Part shown: in pieces, positions 36,516 to 50,100 of the stretch
Layout: each line of letters starts with the position of its first letter
Numbering within the stretch: the first letter of the stretch is position 1
Assembly (NCBI RefSeq): GCF_017562075.2
Contig: NC_054084.1
Coordinates: forward strand, 5,931,501-5,995,500
Direction of reading: 5' to 3'
Length of the DNA stretch: 64,000 nt
Origin: Anopheles merus
Lineage: Eukaryota > Arthropoda > Insecta > Diptera > Culicidae
Notes under the pieces: model-generated
Told to the model about the DNA's origin: nothing
Database searches by the model: none
The model's input: the letters and a program-made list of their open reading frames with translations, nothing else
Position numbers and translations under genes: made by a program

Positions 36516-36552
36516 CCGTACCGCTGTGCAAACACTGTGCCAAGCGGTACGG
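36516..36552. repeat. Inverted repeat with perfect 10-bp arms
   Basis: CCGTACCGCT (36516-36525) and AGCGGTACGG (36543-36552) are perfect reverse complements around a 17-nt spacer. A further GTACCGG (36556-36562) follows, so CGTAC-type half-sites recur just before the TATA box. Confidence 0.75.
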
Positions 36553-36575
36553 GGTGTACCGGCATCGGTTGCTGC

Positions 36576-36584
36576 TATATAAAA
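36576..36584 (+). promoter_or_regulatory. Candidate TATA promoter antisense to the IA-2 3' region
   Basis: TATATAAAA on the plus strand, preceded by a CACGTG E-box in ccacgtgg (about 36487-36494) and the inverted repeat at 36516-36552, and followed by a GTGCAC-rich stretch. No coding exon downstream is recognised; the product, if any, may be non-coding. Confidence 0.35.
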
Positions 36585-39500
36585 CCGTACACGTGCACAG
36601 TGCACACACTAAAAAACAAAAGTCCGCAAACCACAACTAGTTAAACAGTGTCTGTATATTTGTGTTTTCGATAAGATTGTGCTGCAGTAACTGCAGGGAA
36701 TAGTGTTGGTGGGGCGCGGTACAATAGTATAATGTGTTTTCATAATTGTGTGAGACTGCTGATGAAGAGTTGTACAGTAAACCGTGGGATTTGTGTGTTT
36801 AATCTTTGGGAAGAAGGGAGGGACACTGTATTGACGTTGTATATGTATATAATGTATATAATTTATGTGTGTGTATATCTATCCATGCTGTGGGATGCAT
36901 GCAGTCCCCAGTTCCGTTACAATGTTGTCACAATCCCGTTTTTTTTTCTTCAAGTTTAAAAGACGTGCTCTGTTGTTTGCCCCAATCTGGCACTATGCCA
37001 TACTCATGATTCACTTATGAGAAAGGGATTGGGTTTGTATGCTTTGTTTGTTTGCCAGTTTTTTTTTATTTGCCCCTTTAAATGTATATCTCTATATAAT
37101 TTACGTGAAATAGCTCAAAAAGTATCATTATATAAGTATGTATATATATATAGTAATCCATTACAGATTTGTTTTTTTTTGTATGAGTTTTTGCTTTGCT
37201 TGTTTAGCTTTGTTCTCGTTTATCCGTTCGTCGTTGGCCGATTTCCTTTGCAGTGCATTATGTTGTCGGGTACCGTTTGTTCCGTTTGTTCGATTCGAGT
37301 TCGAGTTTAGTATGTTGGGTGTGTTGTGTATAACGCGGGATAGATAAAAATGCCAATCCAAAACAACTGTGAAACTGAACGCTAAGAAAGCGAGCGAATG
37401 AAACAAGCCGTTCACTACAGGTTCCGTCCAAGCACTAAACATACACTAAAAGAGACAGTGAGAGTTTATGGTAGAGTTGTATTGAAACATAATCCGGTTT
37501 ATTTTTCATCTTTCTTACTTAGATAATGCGCTCGCAGTGGGGGAGTGCCCATGGTTTTGCTGCCGTGCTGGCGTGATAACAGGATGAAACTAATGTTCTC
37601 TTGTGAATGGGCGTGTAATTGAAAGTTTGTCTGTTTGTTTGTTTGTTTATTTTTTTTTCTCAGTGTTTTACTCAGTCTCTGATTAATTCGTTTTTTCCCT
37701 CTTCATCGTCTGCTAATTATTCTGCCACATTTTTTTTTCTGCCCTCTTCTACTTCACATGGATCGTGTTTGTTTGTTTTCCTTGTTCGTTTAGTTTTAGT
37801 TGTTTATTCATGATAGAATTGTCCATGTTTCCGCTTTGCCTTGTTCTTGTAAAGTGTAAACAAATCACTACCGCCCTCTTGCGCCAATTTATTATATAGA
37901 GTTTGCTGTCGCATTATTATTTTTTGTTGTTGTATCATACCATAATGTTTTCTCGCTACACACTCACACCACACAACATGAGCCGGCACGTGTTGAGCGT
38001 CTTTTCCATTGATCCGTTTGTGGTTGTTATTCATACACAAATTTGTGCAAATCGTGACCGGTGTTCGTCACCATGGAGATGATGCTTTGGGATAAGCAAA
38101 TCTTCACATAATTGTAATTTCACTGTAAGTTGCGCATACATTTTTGCTTGGTTTCATAATTTGCTTTGCCACCATTCTGTGTGGTGCAGCTTTTGGCGAG
38201 GTGGATTGGAAATTGAATGCCCCCGAGAGAAAACAAAAAAGAATCAAACACCGACCGAAAAGGTATTGTGTACGGTCAAGCGTTAGATAGCGCGATCTTC
38301 TAAACTGAATGGTAAGCAAACGAATCGAAGGAAAAGCACAACCCAGCTTAAGTGTGCGCCATGTCGTGGATTGATTGTTGTTTGATTAGATCGAGGCACA
38401 GTGTGCCGTGCGTGTTCCTTGCGGTTTGTGTCTCCCCATCTGTCAAATTGCAGCCTCGAAACCCTCAACAGGCTGGAGTTGAGGGCTTCGAGCTGTCAGA
38501 CAGCTCTTGCGTGCCATGATCTTGCGTGGAACTTGGGAGAGTCACAACTTGGAACACTACCGTACCGTGCTGTGCGAGCGAGAAAGTACGTGATTTGAGC
38601 TGGTTTTTTGTTCTGTAAATTACACTTAATCTCGTTAAGTGGCTAAGCAACACCGTAGTGAACACGCACACTCACCGCGATAGTGTTGCACGCTCTTTCG
38701 CAGATAGATTGTGTGAGTGCGCTTGTTTTGTTTGTTTGTTTGTTATAGTATAGTAACATGCATACGTTGAATCACACATTAAATCACTAAATTTGGGATA
38801 AAATGGAATAAGCGGTAACGGTTGTTTCGTTACTTTCATAAAGTACACATTTTCATCGAACAATTACATCTCGCTTGTTGTAGTAGTTGCCTTAGTTGCC
38901 TCTTTGGGTTTCGTTACGTTACATTAACACTAAAAATGCAGGCTTTGCGCTTCAGTTTCTCTAATAAGTGTATGTTTGTGTGGTAGGGTTGCTGCTTTCT
39001 ATACGTGTGAGTATGTATACTAAATTGGTTGCACTAGCACCGCACACGCACGCTACTCTGCTACTGCACAGCAAAGTAACGCGTAACGCGCGTGCGTTAG
39101 CGCGCTCAACACGCGACGGTGCCGCTGTAAATGTATTCCGTGCCGCACCGCGTTTTCTCGTGTGAGTGCACTGCTGTTTGCACACGCACCGGTTTGCAAA
39201 GTGGCAGTAGCCGTTGCGTCGTGTGCGGCGACCAATACTTCAATAAGGAATAAAAAAATATATATTTTCTTCCCCGTTTTCTCCCTGATTTAAAAATCAC
39301 TCCCTCCAATTTGCCCTTCGATTGTGCCTCTTTCATCCCGATCTTTACCATTGCGGTTCGTTCATTCGTCTCTTTCTAAAGAAATCCCTCTCACCTGTGG
39401 TGTGAAGGTTCTTCTGTGGCGGTTTATGTTTGTATCCTGGTTCCTGCTTACTACCTGGAGCACATCAAATGTACTTGTTCACATTTAAGCTATCATTTTG

Positions 39501-41149
39501 GGATGCTGTTGTTTTGTTATTTACTCCTACCTAATAGCTGCACCAAAGGTTGAGAAACGGTTCCGTAAGTCCTGTGGACATGCGGTTTGTGCGGTTTTGA
39601 ATTCCTTCTGTGGTGATGATAGTGTTAGGCGATTTAAAATCGCTCCCTTCTTTGTTGTACGAAACGAACCTATCTCTCTCTCTTTTCCTAGGCTTTTCTA
39701 GATCATGCTTTACACTACGTTCTTTTAACGCTTCCCACACAAAATATATACTTTTCAATTCACTAATCTTTTCCACAACATATAATCATAATCATCATTA
39801 TCAGCGCCAGCGGGTTCCCAGTGGGCTTAAAATATAGTTATTTTGGGGAGTTATCTGTACTCATCTCTCACGATATACGCTCTCTCTCTATCTCTGTTTG
39901 GTTTTATAATATAATAATGCATGTATATATGTATATATATATATATATTTTATGTATATATAATGTATGTATGTATAGATATATGTATGGCGATTTTGTA
40001 TTTCCATTTGGTATGTCCTTTTGTGTGTGTTTTTTTTTGTTATATGGTACGGTATGGTAGGATAAATAGCTTCGTCCTCTGGCCATGCCATCAAACTGTC
40101 CCTGGTCCGCATGCAGACACACCCACACACTGATTGCCCCAAGATAAGAGTGGAAATGGGGTATTTTGTTGTTTGTTTGCAGCGTTTTGTTCAAACACTG
40201 CTATAATAGGAGGTACATAGGTGATGTGTGTGTTCGAAGGAGTGGGGCCCGGGTGTGGCTCAGCTTCCCCCATTCTAAGCTAAGTAACAATGCGCTGAGA
40301 TGTGTGAGTTGTGTGTGTGTGTGTGATTAGTAAGTGATGTGTATGATACGTTGTCCCTGTCGGCGATTTTTGGTGCAAGGATGATATTCAAAAGAAGGTG
40401 TTGATCGCGGTCCTCTAATAGCTTGCGATCTTGCTTGCAGCGGGTCTGCTTGGGGACGTGTCTTCCTGCCGTGTACACTTCCCGGTCGAACCACTCTGCA
40501 GGCTGGTGGACACAGTGGACCGATCGGGAAACGGCAATCGAAACGCTTGACTCTGCTTACCGCTGCCTCGCTTTGCTACAGAACAGAACGGCTGATTTAG
40601 CTTTTACCGTGCCATTCTTGCCACTTTTTTTCTGGTGCAGAATTTTGTGTGTATGTGTGATTGTTTGTGTAACTTTTAAATACATTTGTTTGTGGTTGTT
40701 TGGTTTGCCTGTTCAGTTCATTTTGTGCCGTCTTCCAGTATGAGTGCGTGCATTCGGGTTCGCTGCATCGTCTAGACAATCGATAGTTTCCGCTTACATT
40801 CGATAGCTTGGTTTTTTGTCGTCATATGCCAAAGTTGCGCTTCCAGCTGACACTTCTGCCCCAGAAAACGGGGTCGAACTAACCTTGGAAGCTGTATTTT
40901 CTTCTAAGTTCCGCTAAATTCATCTAAAACAATTCACTTACACAGAGGGTGACAGGTTAAACACATTGAAACACAACAGTAACTTGGCTTGGCTTTGCTC
41001 AAAACCAAGACCACAATAAAGATACTTCGTTTAAAAGACTCCCATTTTTTCCCCTTCTCAAAACTACCATCGCTTGGCAAACCGAACTATTTTCACACAA
41101 AGAAAAGCTTTCTCCTTTCCTCTCCTTAACTAATCGTCTTTCTTTCACT

Positions 41150-44100
41150 TCATTTGTCCACGGGTTTGTCGGTGGCTTTGCCACCTGCCTCAGGGGCGAC
41201 CCCATTGCCCTCCTTCTCCTGATCCTGCGAGCCCTTGCTGCCGCTGGTGGACTGGGGCAGCGCCTTCAGGATGGCGTGCACCTCCTCCGCGACGGCCATC
41301 AGCACAAACTCGAACTGCTGCCTGGTCGCTACCAGTCCGGCCCGCTGATCGCGCAGATGCTCCAGCGTGGCGGCAATGTCAATTTCCCGTGCGCCCTTGT
41401 TCATGCGACCCAGCACCAGGTCGAGCAGAATGTAAGCGCCGGTGCGGCCCGATCCGTTGCTGCAATAAAAGTGCAATAATAATGATGATTTAAATAAGCA
41501 TTGCATACATTTAGGCGCACAACTCACGCCCCCCCCCCCTTACCTGCTGTGCACGACGATCGGGCACGAGCGGCCGCGGTACGATTTGTTCACCTTGCGC
41601 CTAAAGTCCAGCAGCGCCTTGGCGGACGTCGGCACACCGCCCTGCGGCCAGGACAGGAAGTGGAACTGGGTGACGGTTCGCGTCTCGCCGGTGCGCAGGT
41701 TCTTCAGGTAGAACGACCGCACCAGATAGTCGTCGCACCAGATGTGCTCGCTGACCAGGTGCACCTCGTAGATGTGGTACACCTCGGCGCCCTCCTCCGG
41801 CCAGTAGCGAGCGCAGGCCGATTCGCCGTTCTCCTGCAGCCGGCACAGTGCAACCAGCACGACCGCACCCTGCTCCCACACCATCTGCCAGAAGTGGGCC
41901 AGCGTCGACTGCATCGGTCCCTGGGCAGCGACGTACGCGGGCGCACGCGGATCATGGTCGGTGATGGTGGACGCGTTGATGTAATCCATGCCCTCCGCGT
42001 TCGCCAGATGGTTCAGCACAACGCGCGAATGGTCGTACGGTAACGGGGCGCCCGGACGGTTCAGCGGGGCACACTGCGCCTGCAGCGCCGCATCACGTGC
42101 ACTCGGTTCCGCCTCGTACCGGCAGAGCGCTTCCCACTCTCGCTGCAAGCGACCCTTGTTGCGCAGATGGTCCTCCATGTACGACAGCACCATGTGGCCG
42201 GTCGAGATGTCCATGTTCGTTAGCGCCGGCTCCTCGCTCCAGGAGGACGTGCTCGACCGGGACGACGGTGGCCGCGCTTCCGCTTCCTTCGTCAGCGCGG
42301 TAATGCGTCCGCCGGGCGAATCGGAACCGGCCGGTCCCGTCTTTCCACCCGCCATTCGGGCCCGGCACAGGTCCTGATAGTCTTTGCTCGAACTATCGCC
42401 CCCGCCCAATCCCGACTGCAGTCCGCCGAGCTTGTCCTTCTTCTTGTCGTGCTTGCGGATGAGGAACAGCGTCATCGCGACCACAATTACTGCAGCCGCT
42501 CCGGCCCCGGCAAACATGTACGCCATCACGTGCGTCACGTTCGGACCGTCCTCGACGCGCTTCAGCCGCTGGGAGGAGACGTCCGTTTCCTTCGTCTTGT
42601 CGCCCACGCCGGCCTGTATGACGAGCACGCCCAGCCGGCGGGACAGATTGTTCTTGAAGCGGCTGTCGTTGATCTGCTTCGCGACGTCAGCGGCCGTTTT
42701 GCGGTCCGGATTTGCCTCCACGCGGAACGAAACCTCGTGCCGGTCGACACGCGGATGCGTGAAGTAGCCCTGCATGTTTAGCAGCTCGGCAAGCGCCGCC
42801 ACAATGCGCGACCCATCCTTCCAGTTATCGATCCTGGGCAGAATGAAAAGAGAACGTTAAAATTTCATCTCAAATGCGCCTAAATGTAGGCAATTTGCTG
42901 GACAAATGTAAGTTAATAGGAACGAAACTTACGGGTTCTTCAGGATCACATGCGCGTACTCCGTGTCGACCGAGTGCGGTGCATGATCGTCATCCGTGTG
43001 GGCAAACAGCTCCTTCTTGGACTTGGGCCGCTTCTCCCCCTCCTCCCCGTGAGCCTTATCCTGCGACGGGGCCGTCTCCTTGGGCGGTTCGCTCGGGCTT
43101 TGGCTGGACGGTGGTGGTGCTGCCGGTGGTCCCGGCTTCTTCACGTCCAACCGCTCGCGACGCGTAAATCCCAGGATGTTGTCCAGCAGGGTGCGCGCCT
43201 CGTCCTTGCCCGGTCTACCGCCCGACTTCGGCACGTACACGAAGCCACCCTCCGTGTACATACCGCCCGCTTCCGGTCCCGGTGCGTACGCGGCCACCGC
43301 CGACTCGCGCAAATTCCCCGCCGCCGGTATCTCGTTCCGCGCGTGCTGGGGCAGCGCTTTGTGCGGATGGGTGTAGAACTTGTCCACGTTCGGGTCGTTC
43401 GCTTTCGCTGCGCCCGCCGCCTCCTGCTGCAGTCGGTTAACGTTTTCCGGTGCAAAGTTCGAAATCTTCGGGATGTGATGCTCCTTGGCGTACTCGCGGA
43501 AGGAGGACGTTTTCGGGTAGATGTACTCAAACTCCGGATCAACATCGGCCGGTGTTAGCCGGTCGACGAGATCCTTCAGGGCACGCTCCTCATCGTTGCC
43601 TCCTCCTGCCTGCTGGTCGCGGAAGATACCGGTCGAGCCCCGTTTGTTCGCACCGTACGCCCAGTCGCGCTCATCTTCCGCCGCCTTGAACGGCAACAGC
43701 TGGCTGTCCTCGATCTCGTTCACCTCCGCGCCCATGTCCAGGTAGTCCGTTACGTCCGGCGGATGTTGCTGCTGCTGCTTCATCGTTCGTCCGAGAGCGA
43801 TCCGTCGCTGCAGCTCCTGCAGCCGGGCCCGTTCCAGTTCGGCCGAAGGTCCACGCGGATCTAGCTGAACGACCTCCGGCAGCACATCGAGCTCTACCGG
43901 TGGCAGGTCGAGCTGGTGCCGGGCGAATGCCTTCTTCGGCGGCGGGTAGTATACCTCGTCGGCGTACTCCTCGTTCGGCGGCGTGAAGCGCACGAAGGCG
44001 AGCGGACTCTGGGGGCCTAGGATCTCCGGGTCGGGCGCTAGGTTAGCGCACAGCGTCTGCGGGATCTCCGAGTTGGTGCGGATGGCGAAGAGGGCGCCCT

Positions 44101-47100
44101 GGATGCGGCACTGGGTGAACGGGTGCTCCCAGCCGAGGCCGGCTCCCTGGAGCTCCTCGAGCATGCGCGCCAGGATGCGGCTCTGGTCCTCCTCCAGCGG
44201 CTTGCGGAACAGCTCCTCCGGTTCCAGCCCGTACTGCGGCAGACACTTTCCAAAGGCGAAGTCTGGAATTAGTGATGGATAGCAAAAACGTCATTAATTG
44301 AGGTGCTCCTGATGATCATTGGAGATAGACGGGCGCTCGCAACAGGTGATGGATGAGTGATGGATCTCGACGTCTGGAGTTTGTTATGAGAGCAAAACTA
44401 ATTAAGAAACTATGTTTAGCCTTGTATCTACTACCATGGTGTACCTCTTTTTGTGTTATCTCACATGTTTTTGTTTGCGTGATTACAGAAAAAAAAACGA
44501 AGCTTCTTTAATTGGATTTTTGCTTTTCCATCATCGACCGGAACCACAGGATTAGATTGATAGTAGCAAGTAACGTTGCTCTCACTTTTCCTTTCACTCT
44601 CTATCTCTCAGTAACAAACGTAGCGTAAAATTGTTTTTTCTACTTTAGCAATTAAAATATTCATCTCACTACTCCGCACACCACGTGTGCTTGCGCCTCA
44701 GCGAAAGCTTTCCCATACGCGATACTTACCATCGTAGCACCACTCCAGGTGTTCCAGGCAAAGTGTTTCCGCAAAGAGGCAACCTGCAAAGAAGAGAAAA
44801 ATACCGATTAATACCCCGATGAGTGGGTGAGATTAGTACAAGAGCGCGATGTAGCGCAAGGAAAAGGATAAAGCGAGCTCGTTTACGAATAATTACGCAA
44901 ATAAAGTCATCTCAAAGTAAAGTGTGTGACGGGGGGCTGTGGTGAGCAAAAAAGGGATAAATCATCGTGATGGAACTTAACGCTGAACGTAGTACGCCGG
45001 AGAGCCTTGGGACAGGAGCATCATTAGGAGCAAGGCACACCGACATACACACAGAAAAGTTCTTAACCCACACTTAAAGCTGTCTTTTATGTCGATCTCA
45101 ACAACACACAGTACTCGGAAATGGCTTTGCTCGTGCTTGCCAAGCTGGCGAAGGTGTAATGGCACCTTGCGTGTGGTGCAAACCCTCGGAGGGATAATAT
45201 CGAAAGTGGTACACTGTGTAACGAATGGGAAATGGAAACGCCCGCCCTCTTATTTCCATCACTGTTGGAGCTGAGATAAGAACCAAGGCAAGGCCCGTAA
45301 ACCACCTCTGCTTTGTATAAATTCAATCATGATTTTGATCTCGTTTTGAAATCATGAGCATAACATAAACTCAAAACACAATAGAAGAGAAGGAATCTTA
45401 ATCATTTCCACCCCGGTGGGTTTGTGCGCGGAGTGAGATTATCCCACGGTATTCTTGATTCAAACAAACTGCTGCTGATGATGACTGCCGCTTTTGGGGC
45501 CTGTGGCTGGGCGTAGGTAGCCCCCACGCCACCAAGCCATCCCACTCACATCCGAGATGATAACTTCAAGGACATTCTGAGCGCCACAAAAAAAAAAACA
45601 CGCGAAAGAAAGGAAACATTAGAGGGCAAAGACATCGGACGAAGGGGCAACGCTGTCATCTTCACTTCTAGCCGTGTTTTTTTCTTGCTTTCTTTCCGTG
45701 GAACCGCGTGTCTCTGTTTAACCAGTGCAAGCATCAGCTCCTGTCCAACCTCATTAGAGAGTGCCAGATCTTAGACGAACCAAGCGGAGGAGCGTCTTCT
45801 GTTTCTTCATGCAGTGTCTGGGCAAAGCATGGGAAAAAAAAGGATGGGCACAGGATTATCTGACATTTAGCTGAGTGGTTTATTTCATTCGATGTGCTAG
45901 ATGCGCTACGTAAACGGGCTCCAGATGTGCTGATGGTGGTGTCGTTTAGCGCACCATGCGCACCGCTTGTGTATTCCTCGGTGGGTTATACTTATATTCT
46001 GCTCCATGGGTTGAAATATTGATTCTTAAGGCTGGTTTCGTTTGGCTATCAAACAGAAAAAGACGGCCCCAGTTGGGTGGTAAGTGTCGGGAAGGGAATT
46101 CGTTCCATGATTTATGGTGACTCTTTGATGACGTTGAGTGTTTCTGTTTAGATCGCATCAGATCTTTGAATCTATAAAATGGAAAACAAACTGAAAAGCG
46201 ATCGTGAGGAGGTTTGTCGTTAGAAAAGGAATGACAAATTAAGGAAACGGTCTTTTGCTTCTGTCAGCATTACATTTTTAATACATCTTAATGTACTGGT
46301 TGCTGGCAGCGAATGGAACGAATTCGTGTGAGCCGTAAACGACATGCAACACAAAAGCCATTAATTGATCTGCTAGGAATTCAATGAATGTGTCTTTCCC
46401 GCACAAATTCCCCACACGAACACAATCGAGAACATTCCTGCTGTGGGACATCTGTATTTACGTACGCGTGAAAGCTACTTTTAGCATTTCCCGCCTCCAA
46501 TCAAGTGAAAGCATTCATTTCCCATGCCAACGCGGGGCGTGCGCGTGCTCGCCTGTTCTAGCGTCAGCACTTAATTTGAGATCGATATCGGGGGGAGGGG
46601 GAGTGATGGCGTTCGTTCGATTGATTCCTAACGTTTCAATTTGATACAGCGCGTTACGATGTCTATTTATAGAAGCGATGACGGGCGCTTGTTGACGGTT
46701 TCCCACGGCGCCCTACCCGACCCACGGCTCGAGCAGCCCTCAAAAGCTCGTGTGTAAACATATGGGGGGGGCACTTTCTCCAGATGAAATGAATTCCATG
46801 CTCGTGGAGACTCTCCATTTTCGAGAGACATGTTGCTCCATGTCGGTGATGCGGTCCTGAACAGATCGATTTGTGTTGCTTCCTCACTCGAACGGCTCGA
46901 ATTATATCCCCATTCGGAATGTGCTACTATCTCTCTTGGGGGGGAAATCTGTACCACGAAAGCACCGAATCATGCACAGCGGATGATGATAATGTTCCCC
47001 AACACCAGGGGCGCATGTTCGCACAAGATACAATGCTGCCAATCCTGCTGGGAGGAATATTAAACTACATTTCAATAAAATAAAAACCTGTTAACCGCTG

Positions 47101-50100
47101 CAGGACACGCCGATGAAGCACTGGGTGTTGGGTGGGTGCTAAAAATAACTTCCGAACCATTTTCGGAACACCACGCGTGTGGGCAGCGAACACAACACAG
47201 TGGAGTGCCAGCGGCAATGAAGACGCCGGGCCAGAAAAGATGTTCCATGCAAGGCTGCATCATACACCAGTTGTGCAACTTAAAGGAGACAGTTTTGCGG
47301 CGAAAGTTTCCGATCCGAGGCTCGGCTTGCACAGCTTATCCGTGTGGAAAAATGGGAAGGAAAACCCAGGATAGAAGGTGCTGTTGAATTCGCTGTTTGC
47401 AGAACATGTGCAACATCTTCACAGCACGCATATTGCCTCGGCTCTGGTCGTGACACATGGTGGAGCGCCTTCGAACAAGAATGTTGCTTTCATTCCGTAT
47501 TCATTCTGCCTTCTTTTTTTGTTTTTTGCTTGTTGCACATTGCTCCACACATCGGGTCGAGTTTTTCGCGTGGGAAAAAGTAATTAGGACGGTATACAAA
47601 TTTTTGACGCAAAATGACGTCAACGGTGAAGTCGCTTCACAGTGTGAGAGTGTGTGCGGGAGGGACACAGAACGGAAGAGAAGTAATTTATGTTCCCACT
47701 TTTATTAAAAGCTTTAAACGATGTGGGCGCCGTTTTCTTTTTTAAACAGCTTTGTGGACGTACGTAAAAAAAGCTCGGTAAAGCTTAATGACTAACGAGC
47801 TGGTGGGAGGGTTTTTGTTTTCGGCCAAAAAGCAGTATAAGAGCGCTAAAATACATGTTGCACGTATCAGTTTCAATTTTGTGCCATTTATGTGCTCTAT
47901 TTTTAGGCGCCTAATGCCAGGCAGAACAATGCCCGGACTGGCATTTCCTGTGATTTTCATTGTTGAAATTTCATCCCCTAAATTCCAATGACAAAACAGC
48001 GTGAAAAAAACAGCTTTCCGGGCGCTCTCTTTTCCAAGCCAACCAGCACGCTGATGGTCCCGCAGTACACCTACACCGCGCCACAATTCCGGGACCGTAG
48101 ATAAGCATCGTCAAATAAAGCAGCGCAATGAATTAGTGAAATAGCGGAGCGATGTGGCCCATCCCCGCTCCATCACCACCTTCAGAGGCCACCACCATCG
48201 GAGCCGTGTTTTGCGCATTTTGTTGGGTACGAAAAATAATGTGCCAACACACACACACACACACAGAAAAAACGAGAATGATAAGCTGTCAAATTGACGC
48301 AGTCAACCGATATCGCCACCGCCACCCCCTGTGTGAGCGCCAGTAAAGCAACGCTGAGCACTCAGTTGGGAAGCTTTTCTCCATCGCAACGCCTGGGAGA
48401 CGCCGAGGAGCTCAGCGCAACGTCGGTGCGAAGAGCGAACGCCACTCACCGACACCGTTGCGAGGCGAATGACGTCAAACGGGGCATGAAAAACTTTTGG
48501 CACCGGCGATTCAGCCGATGCTATAATTTTCCTCCGGGGTTTGTTTTCCTTCGTGCACGACAATATATTTGTTGTTTCTTCTCTTATTTTTTGCTTCCTT
48601 TCTTTTCCCCTCCATCCATCTTGACACTGTAAGCAGTTGTGTGCTGCACGAGGCTGCGATGCCCCCGGCGGGTGCGACCCAAAAACGCGTGGGCTGTGTT
48701 TTAGAGTTACCGTCATTTTTATTCGTCGCCCTACCATTCCGGACTCACGCACAACCTTTGGCATTCGGGCGGGCGCTACACGCTAACGCCGCAAGCCGTT
48801 TCGGGTACTGTATCGTACCGCTACCGTTGCGACGTCAGCTTGAGGCCTGGTTTAATGTGCGCTACTTCCGGTTCTGATTTTCCAATCCAATCAGCTTCCT
48901 TTAGGCGTTTTTTCTTCTCACTCTGTAGCGCATAAATAAAAGCAAAGTGTGCGAAATGTAAGCCCGCAAGCGTCTTCGGATGAGCTCAATAAATGAGATT
49001 TATTTTTGTCACACACAGAACCGTACAAGTAACCCGAGAATCGATTGATCGGCTCGGGAAGGCACGGGGGTTTAAATTTAGCTCACCTGTTGTACGAGCA
49101 ACCGGCGAGGAAGAGTGTCAGCTGTGATGGCAATGAATTTCCGTTTAAAAATGGTAATTATTTGTATCATTATTTTATGGGGAAAGTGAACGATCCGGAC
49201 GGTATATAGTTTATTTTAGATAAGCGTGGCAGTTTTTAAGATACACAAGCAAGCTGAAAAGGTAAAAGTGTCATGCGAATGGCATACTTTTAGGAGCTTC
49301 CTATTCATGAGCGTGAGCTTCAATTTGAAAACCATAATGGGGATGGTTAGCAAGGCCAGCAACATCATCCTGTCACGTCGATTGCATACTTTGAGGCGTT
49401 TTTGTTGTTGTGTGTGCTTAAATTTAGCAGCAATCCCATGCGGTTGCGGTGAATTCTTAATGGGATAAATTTATGTTAATCAGCCCAGTTACTATGAATG
49501 GGAAGGCGTGTATGTATGAAAGCACCGTGCCTTCAACTGCTCAGGACATCTTCTTCCAACAAAACCAACAGGTAATTTTCGGTCTCATCTTTTCAGCGTT
49601 TCATTTTATTTACGACCACGCAATCACGTACGCCAACCAACTTTATCGCACCCGGGATGATTATGGAGGGACCCCGAGCTAGCTGATGCTTTCGAGAGCA
49701 CACGAGTAACATATGTTGGGCATAAATTATCAGTTTTTCACCATCCCCATCGGAGCATAATCAGTGCTGGGAGGGGCGGGGCTTGATGGCCTCGTGGGAG
49801 CCACTCGAGCATAGGAGCGTGCTAAAGTATAACGACAGTTGCCTTTCATGGCTCTGTAATGTGGCAACGTCTTACACGTAAACCGTGAGATAGATCTAAT
49901 AAAAATGTACTTTGAAGCACTTTGCAAATATGCAGCAACAAATCATGCCCTAAATGTTGCGTAAGAATCGTGTAAAACATGAATTTAAGTAACGTTGAGA
50001 TTAAAAGTTGAAGAAGAATTGTTGGGTAATTCCCAACATAAGCCGCTTACTATGTGGATGCGGTTTTGTGCCTGCGAGACACTCAATATTCACCTGTGCC

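Larger units (their letters stand above)
34271..41149 (-). other. AT-rich region 3' of IA-2, probably including a long 3' UTR
   Basis: Nearly 7 kb downstream of the IA-2 stop with T-runs, (TATA)n, (TTC)n, (GTTT)n and (AACCA)n tracts and no supportable exon. Minus-strand AATAAA-type signals occur at several points (for example plus-strand tttattta near 35302-35310). Long AT-rich 3' UTRs are usual for neuronal insect genes, so part or all may be IA-2 3' UTR; the end cannot be fixed from sequence. It also carries four copies of the composite motif (34546, 36350, 36369, 36409) and a plus-strand TATA module (about 36490-36610). Confidence 0.4.

Noticed and set aside
42950..43558. 202-codon plus-strand frame across IA-2 exon 3
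   Set aside because: Antisense shadow caused by strong codon bias in the IA-2 exon.
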